From NCBI GenBank assembly GCA_016748015.1, contig JAAOMT010000571.1, forward strand, positions 1,181,095 through 1,245,094: a stretch of 64,000 nt of DNA. Reading direction: 5' to 3'. The notes beneath the pieces are model-generated. The model worked only from the letters and a program-made list of their open reading frames with translations, ran no database searches and was not told where the DNA came from. Shown piece after piece: positions 54,493 through 64,000 of the stretch. Origin of the DNA: Geosiphon pyriformis. Its lineage: Eukaryota > Glomeromycota > Glomeromycetes > Archaeosporales > Geosiphonaceae. Position numbers and translations under genes: made by a program. The number at the start of each line of letters is the position of its first letter. Position 1 is the stretch's first letter.

Positions 54493-55352
54493 TGTTACTT
54501 ATAGAAATATAGGGAATATATTAGCATGATTATTAGCCAATCAGAAGTAGGCATAGTAAATGTGGAATTCCAGAATTCCTTTCAGGAATTGCAGGATTCC
54601 TCTTAAGAAATCACAGGATTTCAGGAATTCCAGGATTCCTCTTAAGAAATCGCAGGATTTCAGGAATTTCAGGATTCCTGTCATGAAAAATTGAGGAATT
54701 AAGGAATCTCAATTATGTATATATAGCAGCAGGATTAGAAGCTAAAAAGACAGACCTCTTAGTTTTAGATTTAATCTAAGCAACTCTCCAAATTACAATC
54801 ATCTAATAAATAACTATTTGTTATCTCAAACCCATTTCCACTATCAACACTTCATGTTGATAGTAATTAATACTTAACCACATTGGAACAATAGCTCTTG
54901 ATCACGGCTATTGACGAAATACTAACTTGCAAATCACCTTGGCTTATTTCTTTTCTTTCTTTATTTTCTTTTCTTTTCTTTATTTTCTTGTTTTGATTTT
55001 ATTGTTGTTTATTAACTCTATTGAAGATTAATGCATGGGGCACTGACATCAGGATAAATATGACTGGTAAAAAACCCAGAAATAAGAGTAGAACACTCGA
55101 TTAAGGATAGCTTACCAGGAGGAATACTGGCCATCAAGCTAAGAAAAAAATTGACAAAACTGCAGTTTCAGGAAGCTACAGAAAAAACTATTACCATTGA
55201 ATCTCTGTCCATTATACAAAGAACTCAACCAAATCCTTTAAATACAAAACCTTCAGATACCAAACCCTTAGATCATTGACAACAAAAATAGCTTTGAGCA
55301 CCAAGTTATGGGTTTGTATTTAATTCAACACCAGAAATTGTTACCTGTAACA
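54493..55352 (+). repeat. Gypsy B 3' LTR (860 bp)
   Basis: Nearly identical to 45178-46054, with mostly transition differences (for example CATAG versus TATAG at the start, GGCGTAG versus GGCATAG) and a rearranged U3 repeat block. Followed by the ACAT duplication. Confidence 0.95.
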
Positions 55353-55356
55353 ACAT

Positions 55357-55800
55357 CTTTCTGTATGGCTCCATTAATTAAAGCCATTGCTAAATCAAAG
55401 ATTATTTTAGCATTATAAAAATAGTAGTAAAGTTTGTGGAGAGCACTGTTGTATGCTGCATCAAAAGGTGTTCTTCTTTTAACTTTTTCCAAAATTGATA
55501 GGGCATATTGGCAGATTTGGTCACATACTCCTTCTCTTATTGCAACATTAATCCAGTTGCATTTTTTTGGTAGCATATCTCCACATGTGAAGCAAGGAGT
55601 GTTGTCCTATTTTTTACTCCTTTTGAAATATCCAAATCGTTCTCTATAGCATGTTTTACAAAAGTAGCAAGTACGAGTTTCATATTCCTCTTCTGAAGAA
55701 ATACATGCTTCCATTGATAAAAGTTTCTTGTTGCAATCTTTGCATTTGAGTGGGATGTAGAGTGGTTGTTTCTGTAGTTCTGGTGTAGAATATCTAACTA
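55357..55800 (-). pseudogene. Gypsy D paired-cysteine domain
   Basis: LKCKDCNKKLLSMEACISSE, CYFCKTCYRERFGYFKRSKK then a stop, DNTPCFTCGDMLPKKC, CDQICQYALSILEKVKRRTP and FDAAYNSALHKLYYYFYNAK. Gypsy B is inserted at its end; the second cysteine cluster is on the other side, near 45000. Same cysteine layout as Gypsy A and B. Confidence 0.7.
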
Positions 55801-56460
55801 TATTTCATCCTTTGGTCTCTTCAAAGATTTTTTGTTCTGTTTTCTCAGTCTAACTGAATGTTGATCTAAGAACCATAAAGATTTTAGTAATTGGTAGTTC
55901 TTTTTCCTCTTCAAATTCGAATACTAAGGCTTTCTCAGATTTTTTATTAAAAGTGTCACAGGTGGCAGATACTTTAATATATTGTCCTTGGTATAAAATC
56001 TTCAATTCCTGAGTTTTTTAATCTAAATTTGTATTGGCCTTAAGAAACCAATTATTTCTGACAAGAGCTTGGTATTGTGGTACATCCATGACTAAAACTT
56101 TGACTGGAATGATGATTCCATCAATTGTGAATGGAAAGTTGTTAATTTCTTCTACTGGTGTTTTTTTTATCTCATCTGTTATAACAATGACAGTTTGGGC
56201 TGGTCTGTCAACAGTTCTTTGAAGCTGTTGTATTAATTGGTAAGTAATAATACTTCCAGCTAATCTACTGTTTAAGATTAACCAAATTGGTTTTTATTCA
56301 ACTTCAGCTTCAGTATATATTGCTGTAATTGCTTTTTGTTTATTGACTGCTGCATTGCTAAGCAAGAAGGATAATTCATTGGCTTCAAATTCAAATGGAA
56401 ATATATCTGAGAAATTGGTATTTTGAGCAATTTGAGCTGGTGGAATAGTATTGTTGGAAG
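55801..56460 (-). pseudogene. Gypsy D retropepsin
   Basis: IWLILNSRLAGSIITYQLIQ at about 56240-56300: the active site reads N-S-R, so both the catalytic Asp and the Gly are lost. VITDEIKKTPVEEINNFPFT and VLVMDVPQYQALVRNNWFLK follow. Stops at 56014 and 55850. Confidence 0.83.
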
Positions 56461-58375
56461 AGTTTGATCTTAGTGCTGCAACCTTCAGAAAGTGCAGTTT
56501 GTTGAAAATCCGATTCTTTAGGCATTGTAAGATAACTGAATTGAGTGTAATAGTAATTGGGTCTTTGCTAACCAGAATTTCGGAGAACTAACTGGTTATT
56601 TGGATTGATTCTGTTGTTGTTATTCTGAAATTAATTTTGAGGTGTGAATTGGTTATGTTGAACCAATCTTTAGGCTGGTACTTGATATTGTTATGTAGAT
56701 GGCTAATACTGTCAAATTGGTGGAAGTTGTTGATATTGTTGCTGTAAAGCAGATTGATAATAATTGATTTGCTGTTGGGGTCTTAAGAAATAGTAAGCTA
56801 GTGATGGAGGCTGATAATGAGGTTATTGTGTTAAAGAGTAATGTAGATTACTCCTGTTTTGTTGGTCTCTTTGTAGCTTTCTGCAATCTTGTTTCCAATG
56901 TTCTAAAATCCCACAATAGTGACAACTTTAATTTTGGCTGTTTAATAAGAATGAGTAGTTGTTTTGGTTTTATCATTGTGGTGGCTAATATCTTTGTGGT
57001 TGTTGTTGTTGTTGCTGGTTAATGAAATAGTTCTCAACTTTTTTTGTTAGTTGGTCAATTTTTTTTCAGCTGCTGAGCTAGTTTTTTCAATAACAAGATT
57101 CACAAGTTTGGTATGATTTGCTTCTTCCATTGCCATTTCATAGTTCTTTACATGTCTAATGGCTGTTGCTAAGTTTTCTGGGACATGTGGGCAAACTTTC
57201 TTGATTAATTTGTCTTTTAATTCTGCTATAAACTGATCCAAAATCTGGGCATTGGAATAGTATTCATTGGTTTCTAATTGTTAAATTTGTCAAAGAAGTT
57301 TGTTGAATCTCTTAAGATAAGTCATAACAGTTTTAGATGTTTTTTGTTTGATATTGTGAAAGCAATTTTGGAGAGTGATAGAGGTGTTGTTGTTGGTGAA
57401 TTGTTGTAAAAAAGCATTTTTGAATGCTTGTCAGTTTCTAAATAGTTCTTCTAAGTTTTCAAACTATTCTTCTGCAGTTCCTTGAAGAAAGTATGGGATT
57501 GCTTTGAGCATTCTTGCTGCATTCCAACTATTTGCATCTCCTGCTTTCTGGACTTTATCAAGCCATTCTTAAGAGCTGATATCATTATCTTTACTAGTAA
57601 ATTCTGGGATTTTTGCAATATAAGCAGTTGCTATTTCTTCTTTATTTTTTGTAGTTTCTTCTTGTTCTGATTCAGTTTCCTTACTTTTCAAGTTCTCTGA
57701 ATAATTATTTTCGTTTTTTTATAGGTAATCAATAATATTGGTGCTGGTTAATATGAGTTCTTGCTGTTGAGTAGGATTTTTGGATGACTGAAAATCTTTT
57801 GGTCTTGAGAAACAGATAAGTGGTAAATTTGGTGTTTATGATTAAGCAAGTAAAATTGGAAAAAGTATGACTGAGAATAGAAGTCTGGTGCTGGTTCTTT
57901 GTTCTGGAGTTTGCAAGTATTTGGCAGTATTTTTGGTGTCTTTGGAGTAATTGGGGTGGTGCTTGAATATTGCTTTAGTTTTTGTTTGTCTTTATTGCTT
58001 GTTTTTGTTTTTGATTTAAAGTCAATAAAGTATCTAGCCTGTACTGGGTATTTTTCTTCACAATACTGAATAATGCTAAAGTTAAGTTCTTGGAAGTAGG
58101 TTGCAAAAGTTTTACTGTTCAGGTCTTTTGTTTCCAATTGTGAATAGTGCACTAAATTATTGTAGAGGTTGCTTCTAACTTCTGAAATATTGTAGTTTTC
58201 AAAAAAATAATTGTTAATATGATTTTCAATGTATTGGTATACTGATTTCTTGACAACTTCAATTCTGTTTGAGATGTTGAATCTTTGCTTGCAATGGGTG
58301 TAAATTGACTGATAATACTCTAGAGTTGTTGTGTCTAGTATGGTCACCACTTTGAATTTGTTGTTGCTGTGTTAT
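56461..58375 (-). pseudogene. Gypsy D gag
   Basis: The N-terminal open part (57748-58350, 200 codons) starts MVTILDTTTLEYYQSIYTHC and is a helical domain unlike that of A/B. Capsid part: KIPEFTSKDNDISS, EWLDKVQKAGDANSWNAARM, LKAIPYFLQGTAEE and DQFIAELKDKLIKKVCPHVP. The knuckle CHYCGILEHWKQDC is intact (56883-56924). Gln/Asn-rich tail. Several TAG/TAA. Confidence 0.85.
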
Positions 58376-58393
58376 TTCTGTGGGAGAGCACCA
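58376..58393 (-). other. Primer-binding site, Gypsy D
   Basis: Minus-strand TGGTGCTCTCCCACAG two bases after the LTR terminus; shares TGGTGCTCTC with Gypsy A. Confidence 0.7.
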
Positions 58394-58395
58394 AA

Positions 58396-59354
58396 TGTTA
58401 CCAGAGGTTTTTGGTCTCTTTTTTTGAATGTTGTTAATGTTAATTTGCTGTGAATTCACGTTTTCAGGAAGTAGTTAAACCTCCAGTAACTGAATTTATC
58501 TTCAAATTATTTCCTATAATTTGAACTGCTAGGCTTATAAGTAGAATGGCCAATTCTGTGCCAGTTGCTTTATGTAGTTATGTTGTAGTAAACATCAACT
58601 TTTTTCTAGGAATTGCTCATCTGGAAGCTCACTAAAAATGTGTAGTTACTTTGCTGTAAAAGTCAACTCTTCTACAGAAATCTCATTTGTAAGCTACCCT
58701 AATAATTGTAATAAGAAAGAAAAAAAATATAAAAGAAATAGAATTTATCAAAAGAAACGTTTTCTATTTAGGCTTAAAGTCACTAACAGATTATTGAAAT
58801 TGGTAGCTAATCAATTTCAAAATGTTAGTTGTGTTGAGAGAATTTTAAGTGTAATAATCAAAGGATTTGGTTTTCAAATATTTTAATTTTTATTTAAATG
58901 TGTAAAAGATAATTTGTTTTTAATTAAGATATCTAAAGTAAAGTACTATGATAAAATACTATGAGAAGATACATTTTCTTAAAGAGAAAAGTTCTTCTTT
59001 TATACAACTTGTTGTAGTACTAGTCTTTAAACTTGCACTTTTTTTTTGTTATAATTTGGGTGAACTAAAGATACATTTCGGCAAACTGCAAGTTATTTCA
59101 CTAAACTATTGATTATTTCGGCCAATTTTCATTAATTTCGGTGAATTTTGACTATGTTAAATGGTTTAGGGTATTGTGTAATTTAATCATCTTAATTTTT
59201 ATGATACAAATCGAATTATTGATTGAGTAATAATATTTGATAATTTGATTAAATAATAAGTGATATTCAAAATAATAACAATATATGCTAATTAATAATA
59301 GAAATTATGAGAGTAATTTCATGCTAATTAATAGCTAAAATTCTGCTGGTAACA
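58396..59354 (-). repeat. Gypsy D 5' LTR (959 bp)
   Basis: Plus strand TGTTACCAGAGG...CTGCTGGTAACA. Same length and layout as 39335-40294. Followed by the TTAT duplication and the resumed LINE C. Confidence 0.95.
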
Positions 59355-59556
59355 TTATTTTGCTAGTTTGGGCTTCAGTTTCTTGAGTAGTATTCCTTTG
59401 ATGGATCCTGTATGTATATAATACTGTCTTAACTAGACTAAGTGTTCAGTTATGTGTAGAAAAAGCATGAACCATATTTAATTTAAAATTTTGTTTGATT
59501 TTATGTATTTAAGTAGTGGTTGGACTGCACTTATTAACTCTTTAATAAAAAAAAAT
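59355..59556 (+). mobile_element. LINE C, 3' end
   Basis: Resumes after Gypsy D and ends TTAACTCTTTAATAAAAAAAAA. It resembles the LINE B 3' region (complement of 19738-19861: ...TTGGACTTCACTCATTAAACTTAATAAAAA) and the relic near 27740-27840. It is the 3' untranslated region with the A-run. Confidence 0.8.
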
Positions 59557-62317
59557 TATGTTATTATATTATTATTTAATAGTTTAAGAAAAAATTATCT
59601 TGAAATAAACAAAATAAAATACAAATTCAATTCAGATATTATTTTATTTATTAAAATATTGTTATAAGTTAGAATAATAAATTAACAGATAGCAAAAAAA
59701 AATAGTATTATAAGATAATAAAAATAATCATAGGGAATTTTACAATAAAAAAGCAAATTAAATATGTATAAATTCAATATATATAATTAATTTTATAAAA
59801 ATTACAGTCACTAATTTTTTCTGAAAATTTGAAAATTTGAAAATAGTTTATAATTGTTAATAAAATAATATTAATATTATTATTTTATATTTTATTTCAA
59901 CAATTTTTAAAATCAATAACAGATATTATTGTGCTTTTTAATTTTTAATTTTATTTAATAAATTACAAAAATAAGCAATTGCTTTTTAAATTAATTCTAA
60001 CAATACAAATCAAAAAAAAAAGATAAGATATATAAATACCACCAAGTAATTTTTTATTTCAAGATGTTTAAATACTTAAAAAAAAATAAACAATATAAAA
60101 AAAATAATTGATAATGGATTTTATTTTGTTACTTTGATCATGTTTTTTACACTTAAGAGATTTATCACTTATATAACTATTAAAAATAGTTAACAATTAG
60201 GTTATTAATTAAATTAATAATTAAGTTAATAATCAGATTAATAATTAAGTTAACAATCAAGTTATTAATCAAGTCAATAATTATTATTTAAAAATAGTAT
60301 GACTAATTATATAATATTATTGGCTAATATATATAAAAATTAATAAAAATTATAAGTTTTAATCATAACAAATTTTTTTTATTAATATTTTACAAATAAG
60401 ATCTAAATATTATTTAGCATAATATATTAAATTAAATAATTTAAACTAAACATAAATCATGTACTTTTTACATATAATTAGTTATTTAGACTAATTAAAA
60501 CAATACTATAAATTTATTTTGACAGAAATTACATAATTGATACCAAAAAAAAATTGCAGAGTCTATATAAATCAAAATTAATACCATATGTTTTTGTAAT
60601 CTTAAACAACTTAACAATTTTATCAAAAAAAAATTAAAATTAAAATCCAAAAAAAAATTTATCAAAAAACCAGAAATAAAACCAGTTATTAAAATAAACA
60701 ACTAGTTTAAAAACCAAAAAATTTTTAATTAAGAAAAATTTTTAAATAACAAAATTCCTTTAAAAAATATATATAAAAATCTGATTCTGTTATCAAAATT
60801 ATTAACTATACCAACTTAGATAAACAAAAACAGATTTAAATAAAATCAGAAACTCTATAAAAAAACTACTAATAATACAGATTAAAGTTAAAATATTTAA
60901 TATATCAAAAAAACTGTTATCTATAATTGTGTATAATATATTAAATAAAGATTTAAAAAATCCAATCTAATATTATTATAATTATTGTATTAAAAAAAAT
61001 ACAATTATTTAGAAAAACATAGTAAATAAAATAAAAAATTATATTTTGTTTATAAAAAACTGTTATCAAAAAAATATGATTAGATTAATATATTAAACAA
61101 AAAAAAATATAATTTAAATTATTAATATATAATTTTTATCTATAATTGAATAAAAAAAATACTGTTTAAAACAGTATTTAGTAGAATATTAAAAAAATTA
61201 CAAGACTATTTACATAATAAAAATAAGTTTTACAATATAATACCAACAACAATAAAAAAAACTATTAAAAAGATATAATATTGGAAAATAATAGCTAAAA
61301 TAATCAATAAAATTGTTAATTATAACATATTTGAGTCATTAAAAAAATTCCAAAAAAACTACCAATAACTATATTCTATTTATTAAGAACAAAAAAATAT
61401 TTTATTTAATTAACACTTATTTCTATAAAAATTGTCTTATTTTATACCAAAGTCAATATTATAAAGAATACTAATATGTAAAAAACTTAAAAAAAAAAAG
61501 ATTTAAGAATTAATAATACTAAAATTAAACAATAAATTAACAAAATTTATTTAACAGTTTTAAATTAAAAAACTTTTTAACTTATATTAATCTAAATTAA
61601 AAGATTAATATATAATATTATAACAATAAATATTTAGAGATAATATTTAAAAAAAGTTAATTTAACTAATATTAGATTCAATTTATAATATTTAAAAATT
61701 AATCTATAATATTATTACTTAAAAATATTACCAAAATTGATCTAAAAATAAAAATTAAAATTCTGTCAGAAATAATAATTTAAATAATATTATAATTAAG
61801 TCTTATAAAAAAAAAATATTTATACAAAAAAAAGTAATTAACTACAAAAATACAAAAAATTAGATAATTTTATTACAGAACAATACAGAAAAACTATATT
61901 ATTAAATCCAAGAAAAAAATTACACAAGTAATTTTTTTGTTATTAATAAAAACCACAAAATTTATATTAATAAAAAATTAAAAAAAATTAATATAAACAA
62001 TAAAAAAAACTTATAATTTTAGATTAATAAAAAAAAATTTGAAACAAATTTTGCTAAAACAACAAAAAAAAAAGATAAATTAATTAAAATTAAACAGCTT
62101 ATTATATTTATATTATATGAAAAATCAGAAATAAAAATTAAAAAAGTAATAAAAAAAAATTTTAATATTTAAGTTTTACTTAAAAACTTGTTAATTAATT
62201 TTTATATAACTTACTAACTTTTTTATTATAGCTAACAAAACTTAATAAATGAAAATTTTTATAACAAATACTACTAACAAACTTGTATATATTCTAAAAA
62301 ATACTATTATTAAATAC
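59557..62317. other. AT-rich desert
   Basis: No credible gene. 59742-59890 matches 31640-31790. A tandem of about 18 bp (AATTAAGTTAATAATCAG-type) lies at 60190-60285. The rest resembles stop-riddled, C/G-stripped transposon DNA that I cannot assign. Confidence 0.6.
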
Positions 62318-63294
62318 TGTTACCAAAGATTTTTCTACTTTTTTTGTTGTTGTTAATATTGTTTTATTGTTAATTCTGCTATTAATAAAAATTAATAAAT
62401 CTTAATAAGCTAATTTTTCTTTTAAAGTATTTTTTATATTTTGAATTGTATGTATTGTTGGATTTATAATAAAATGACCAATTTTGTGTCAATTATTTAT
62501 ATAGTTACTTTATAATAAAAGTTAATTCTTTTACAAAAAAATTTTATTTGTAAGCTTTTCAAAATATGTGTAATTACTTTGTTGTAAAAGTCAATTTTTT
62601 TGCAGAAAATCTTAATTATAAACTATCTAATAATATAAAAAAAAATAAAAAATTAAAGAAAATAAATTAAAAAAAAAACAAATCAGAAATATGTTCAAAA
62701 AAGTTATTTTGAATTTAAATTTAAAAGTTACAGAAATTAATAACTAATTAATTTTAATATGTTGGTATAAAATAATCAATTTCGAAGCAAAAATAATTAA
62801 AAAATTTATGTTTTTTAATTGAGTTTTTATTTAAGTTAATTTGTAAAAAAAATATTTAAAAAAATTAATTTTAATTAAAATATTTAATAAAAAATACATT
62901 TTCTCAAAAAAAAAAGCTCTTTTTTTATATAACTTATTGTAGTACTATTTTATAATTTAGCACTTTTTTTTCTAATATTTTAGTAAACTAAAGATATATT
63001 TTATCAAATTATAAATTATTTTTATAAATTATAGATTATTTTGATAAATTGTTAAATATTTTGTTAAATTACTAAATATTTTAATAAATTTTAAATGTTA
63101 TATAGTTTGATATATTACATAATCTGATTATTACAATTTGGTTATATTTGTGTTTTATACAATCAGAGTATTAATTGAATAATAATTTGAATAATTTGAT
63201 AAAATAAATTAAAATAATAATATATGTTAATTAATAATAAGAATTATAAAGATAATTTTATGTTAATTAATATTTTAAATTTTAATTAATAATA
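62318..63294 (-). repeat. Fossil Gypsy D-type LTR, hypermutated (977 bp)
   Basis: Aligns end to end with the Gypsy D LTRs: TGTTACCAAAGATTTTTC against TGTTACCAGAGGTTTTTG; GTGTAATTACTTTGTTGTAAAAGTCAA against GTGTAATTACTTTGCTGTGAAAGTCAA; AAAGCTCTTTTTTTATATAACTTATTGTAG against AAAGCTCTTCTTTTATACAACTTGTTGTAG. Most differences I checked are C-to-T or G-to-A. The flanks ATAC (62314-62317) and ATAT (63295-63298) would be a 4-bp duplication with one C-to-T change. Confidence 0.88.
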
Positions 63295-63634
63295 ATATTT
63301 TGAAACAAAATTAAAAAATGTATTAGCATCACAAAAAATATTGAATTTTTTAAAAATTATGTTCTATTGTAAACTTATTTTAATAAATTACCAACAATTA
63401 TTAAAATACTATTAATTTATGACAAAAAAATTGGCCAAATTAAATATTAAGACAATAAATTCTAATCAACAATAATAATTAATAATATTAAATAAATAAC
63501 CAATTTATACTTTTAAGAATTACAAAAATAAGTTAAATAATACAATATTAAATTACTATATTAACTTAAAATTTAATAAAAAAATTAATTTTAATTTTGA
63601 CAAAGCTTAATTTTGAAAAAAAATATTATTATTA
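63295..63634. other. AT-rich spacer
   Basis: Between the two fossil LTRs; nothing recognised. Confidence 0.5.
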
Positions 63635-63900
63635 TAATTCAAGAATATAACAAAAGAATTATAAAATAATATAAATATTTAATTATAATATAGTCCAGTA
63701 ATAATTTTAAAAAAATAATAATTAATCTAATAGTAAGCACTATTTTATAATAGCAGTAAACATTAACTTATAATAATAATAAATACCAATTAATAATAGC
63801 AACAAATATTAAATTAAAATATAAAAAAAAATATTATAATATATTTTTTTGTAAAACTACAAATATGTATATATATAGTAATTTTAATATTAAAAAAAAA
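63635..63900 (+). repeat. Fossil copy of the 23563-24330 LTR (5' part)
   Basis: Starts near TTCAAGAATATAACAAAAGAATTATAAAATAATATAAA and follows 23571-23831 closely, for example CAGTAATAATTTTAAAAAAATAATAATTAA against CAGTAATAATCTTAGAAAGGTAATGATTAA, and the TATA-like AATATGTATATATATAGTA. Again C-to-T and G-to-A dominate. The alignment fades after about 63900. Confidence 0.75.
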
Positions 63901-64000
63901 CAATTTATCTAACAGTTTAATCTTGTTAGCTTTTAATTTTTTACTTTGATTATTTTTTAGTCATTACTTTTAATAAATATTCAAAAAAAATTTTAAATTA

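Larger units (their letters stand above)
45178..55352 (+). mobile_element. Gypsy B: best-preserved Ty3/gypsy-type element (10,175 bp)
   Basis: LTRs 45178-46054 and 54493-55352; ACAT duplicated at 45174-45177 and 55353-55356. It is inserted in the cysteine domain of Gypsy D. Closely related to Gypsy A throughout pol and in R-U5, but with different U3 repeats. It has long open stretches (gag 313 codons, protease 246, dUTPase 192, RT, integrase 127 plus 203). Residual stops and the YLDN active site make it inactive. Youngest large element of the nest, because it sits at the innermost level. Confidence 0.95.
39335..59354 (-). mobile_element. Gypsy D: Ty3/gypsy-type element, split by Gypsy B
   Basis: Minus-strand element, LTRs at 39335-40294 and 58396-59354, inserted in LINE C with TTAT duplicated. 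Its interior is divided by Gypsy B at 45177/55353, where ACAT is duplicated; the cysteine domain reads from 55357 into 45177. Net length about 9.8 kb. Gag and LTR differ from the A/B family, but the domain order including dUTPase and ORF3 is the same. It is badly decayed, with stops in most domains, as expected for the older host of Gypsy B. Confidence 0.93.

Noticed and set aside
60190-60285. Telomeric or centromeric satellite
   Set aside because: Only a few imperfect AATTAAGTTAATAATCAG-type units in AT-rich DNA; not a telomere repeat and too short for a satellite.

Overview
The window looks like a gene-poor, very AT-rich stretch of an arbuscular mycorrhizal (Glomeromycotina) fungal genome. 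Three things point there. The one host gene has short GT-AG introns of 66-98 bases. The LINE and Ty3/gypsy proteins closely resemble families I recall from Rhizophagus and Gigaspora genomes. Nearly everything else is decayed transposable element. I saw no rRNA, tRNA, CRISPR array or bacterial-type operon. The assembly has one short N gap (36970-37041).

Layout. (1) 1-15235: LINE A (minus strand, left end beyond the window) is split by Gypsy A (plus, 3237-14244), whose dUTPase region is split in turn by a solo LTR of the Gypsy D family (7919-8901). (2) 15236-19726: AT-rich desert holding a hypermutated fossil LTR, a pogo/Tigger-type transposase relic (17063-18690, minus) and a 57-bp minisatellite (18725-19180). 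(3) 19727-27405: LINE B (minus), split by a solo LTR (23563-24330). (4) 27406-32149: AT-rich DNA around the only intact host gene, a seven-exon EI24-family ER membrane protein gene (29330-30819, minus). (5) 32150-59556: LINE C (plus) is split by Gypsy D (minus, 39335-59354), which is split by Gypsy B (plus, 45178-55352), a three-level nest. (6) 59557-64000: AT-rich desert with two more fossil LTRs.

How the elements work. The gypsy elements are about 10 kb each without insertions. Their coding order is gag (CCHC knuckle), retropepsin, a paired-cysteine domain, a trimeric-type dUTPase, a linker, reverse transcriptase, RNase H, integrase, and a third ORF of unknown function in the position of env. 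LTR ends are TGTTAC...GTAACA, target duplications are 4 bp, and the primer site starts TGGTGCT. The LINEs encode an ORF1 with a CCHC knuckle and an ORF2 with APE-type endonuclease, RT, RNase H and a C-terminal zinc-binding segment.

Themes. C:G-to-T:A decay explains most stop codons and the loss of catalytic residues: FVDD to FVNN in two LINE RTs, YLDD to YLDN in two gypsy RTs, and MDE to INK in the Tigger relic. It also turns LTRs into near-unrecognisable AT DNA. The least described features are the dUTPase plus cysteine domain plus ORF3 architecture, and a three-stem leader RNA whose stems differ between LTR families while the fold and a TTGATCA loop are kept.
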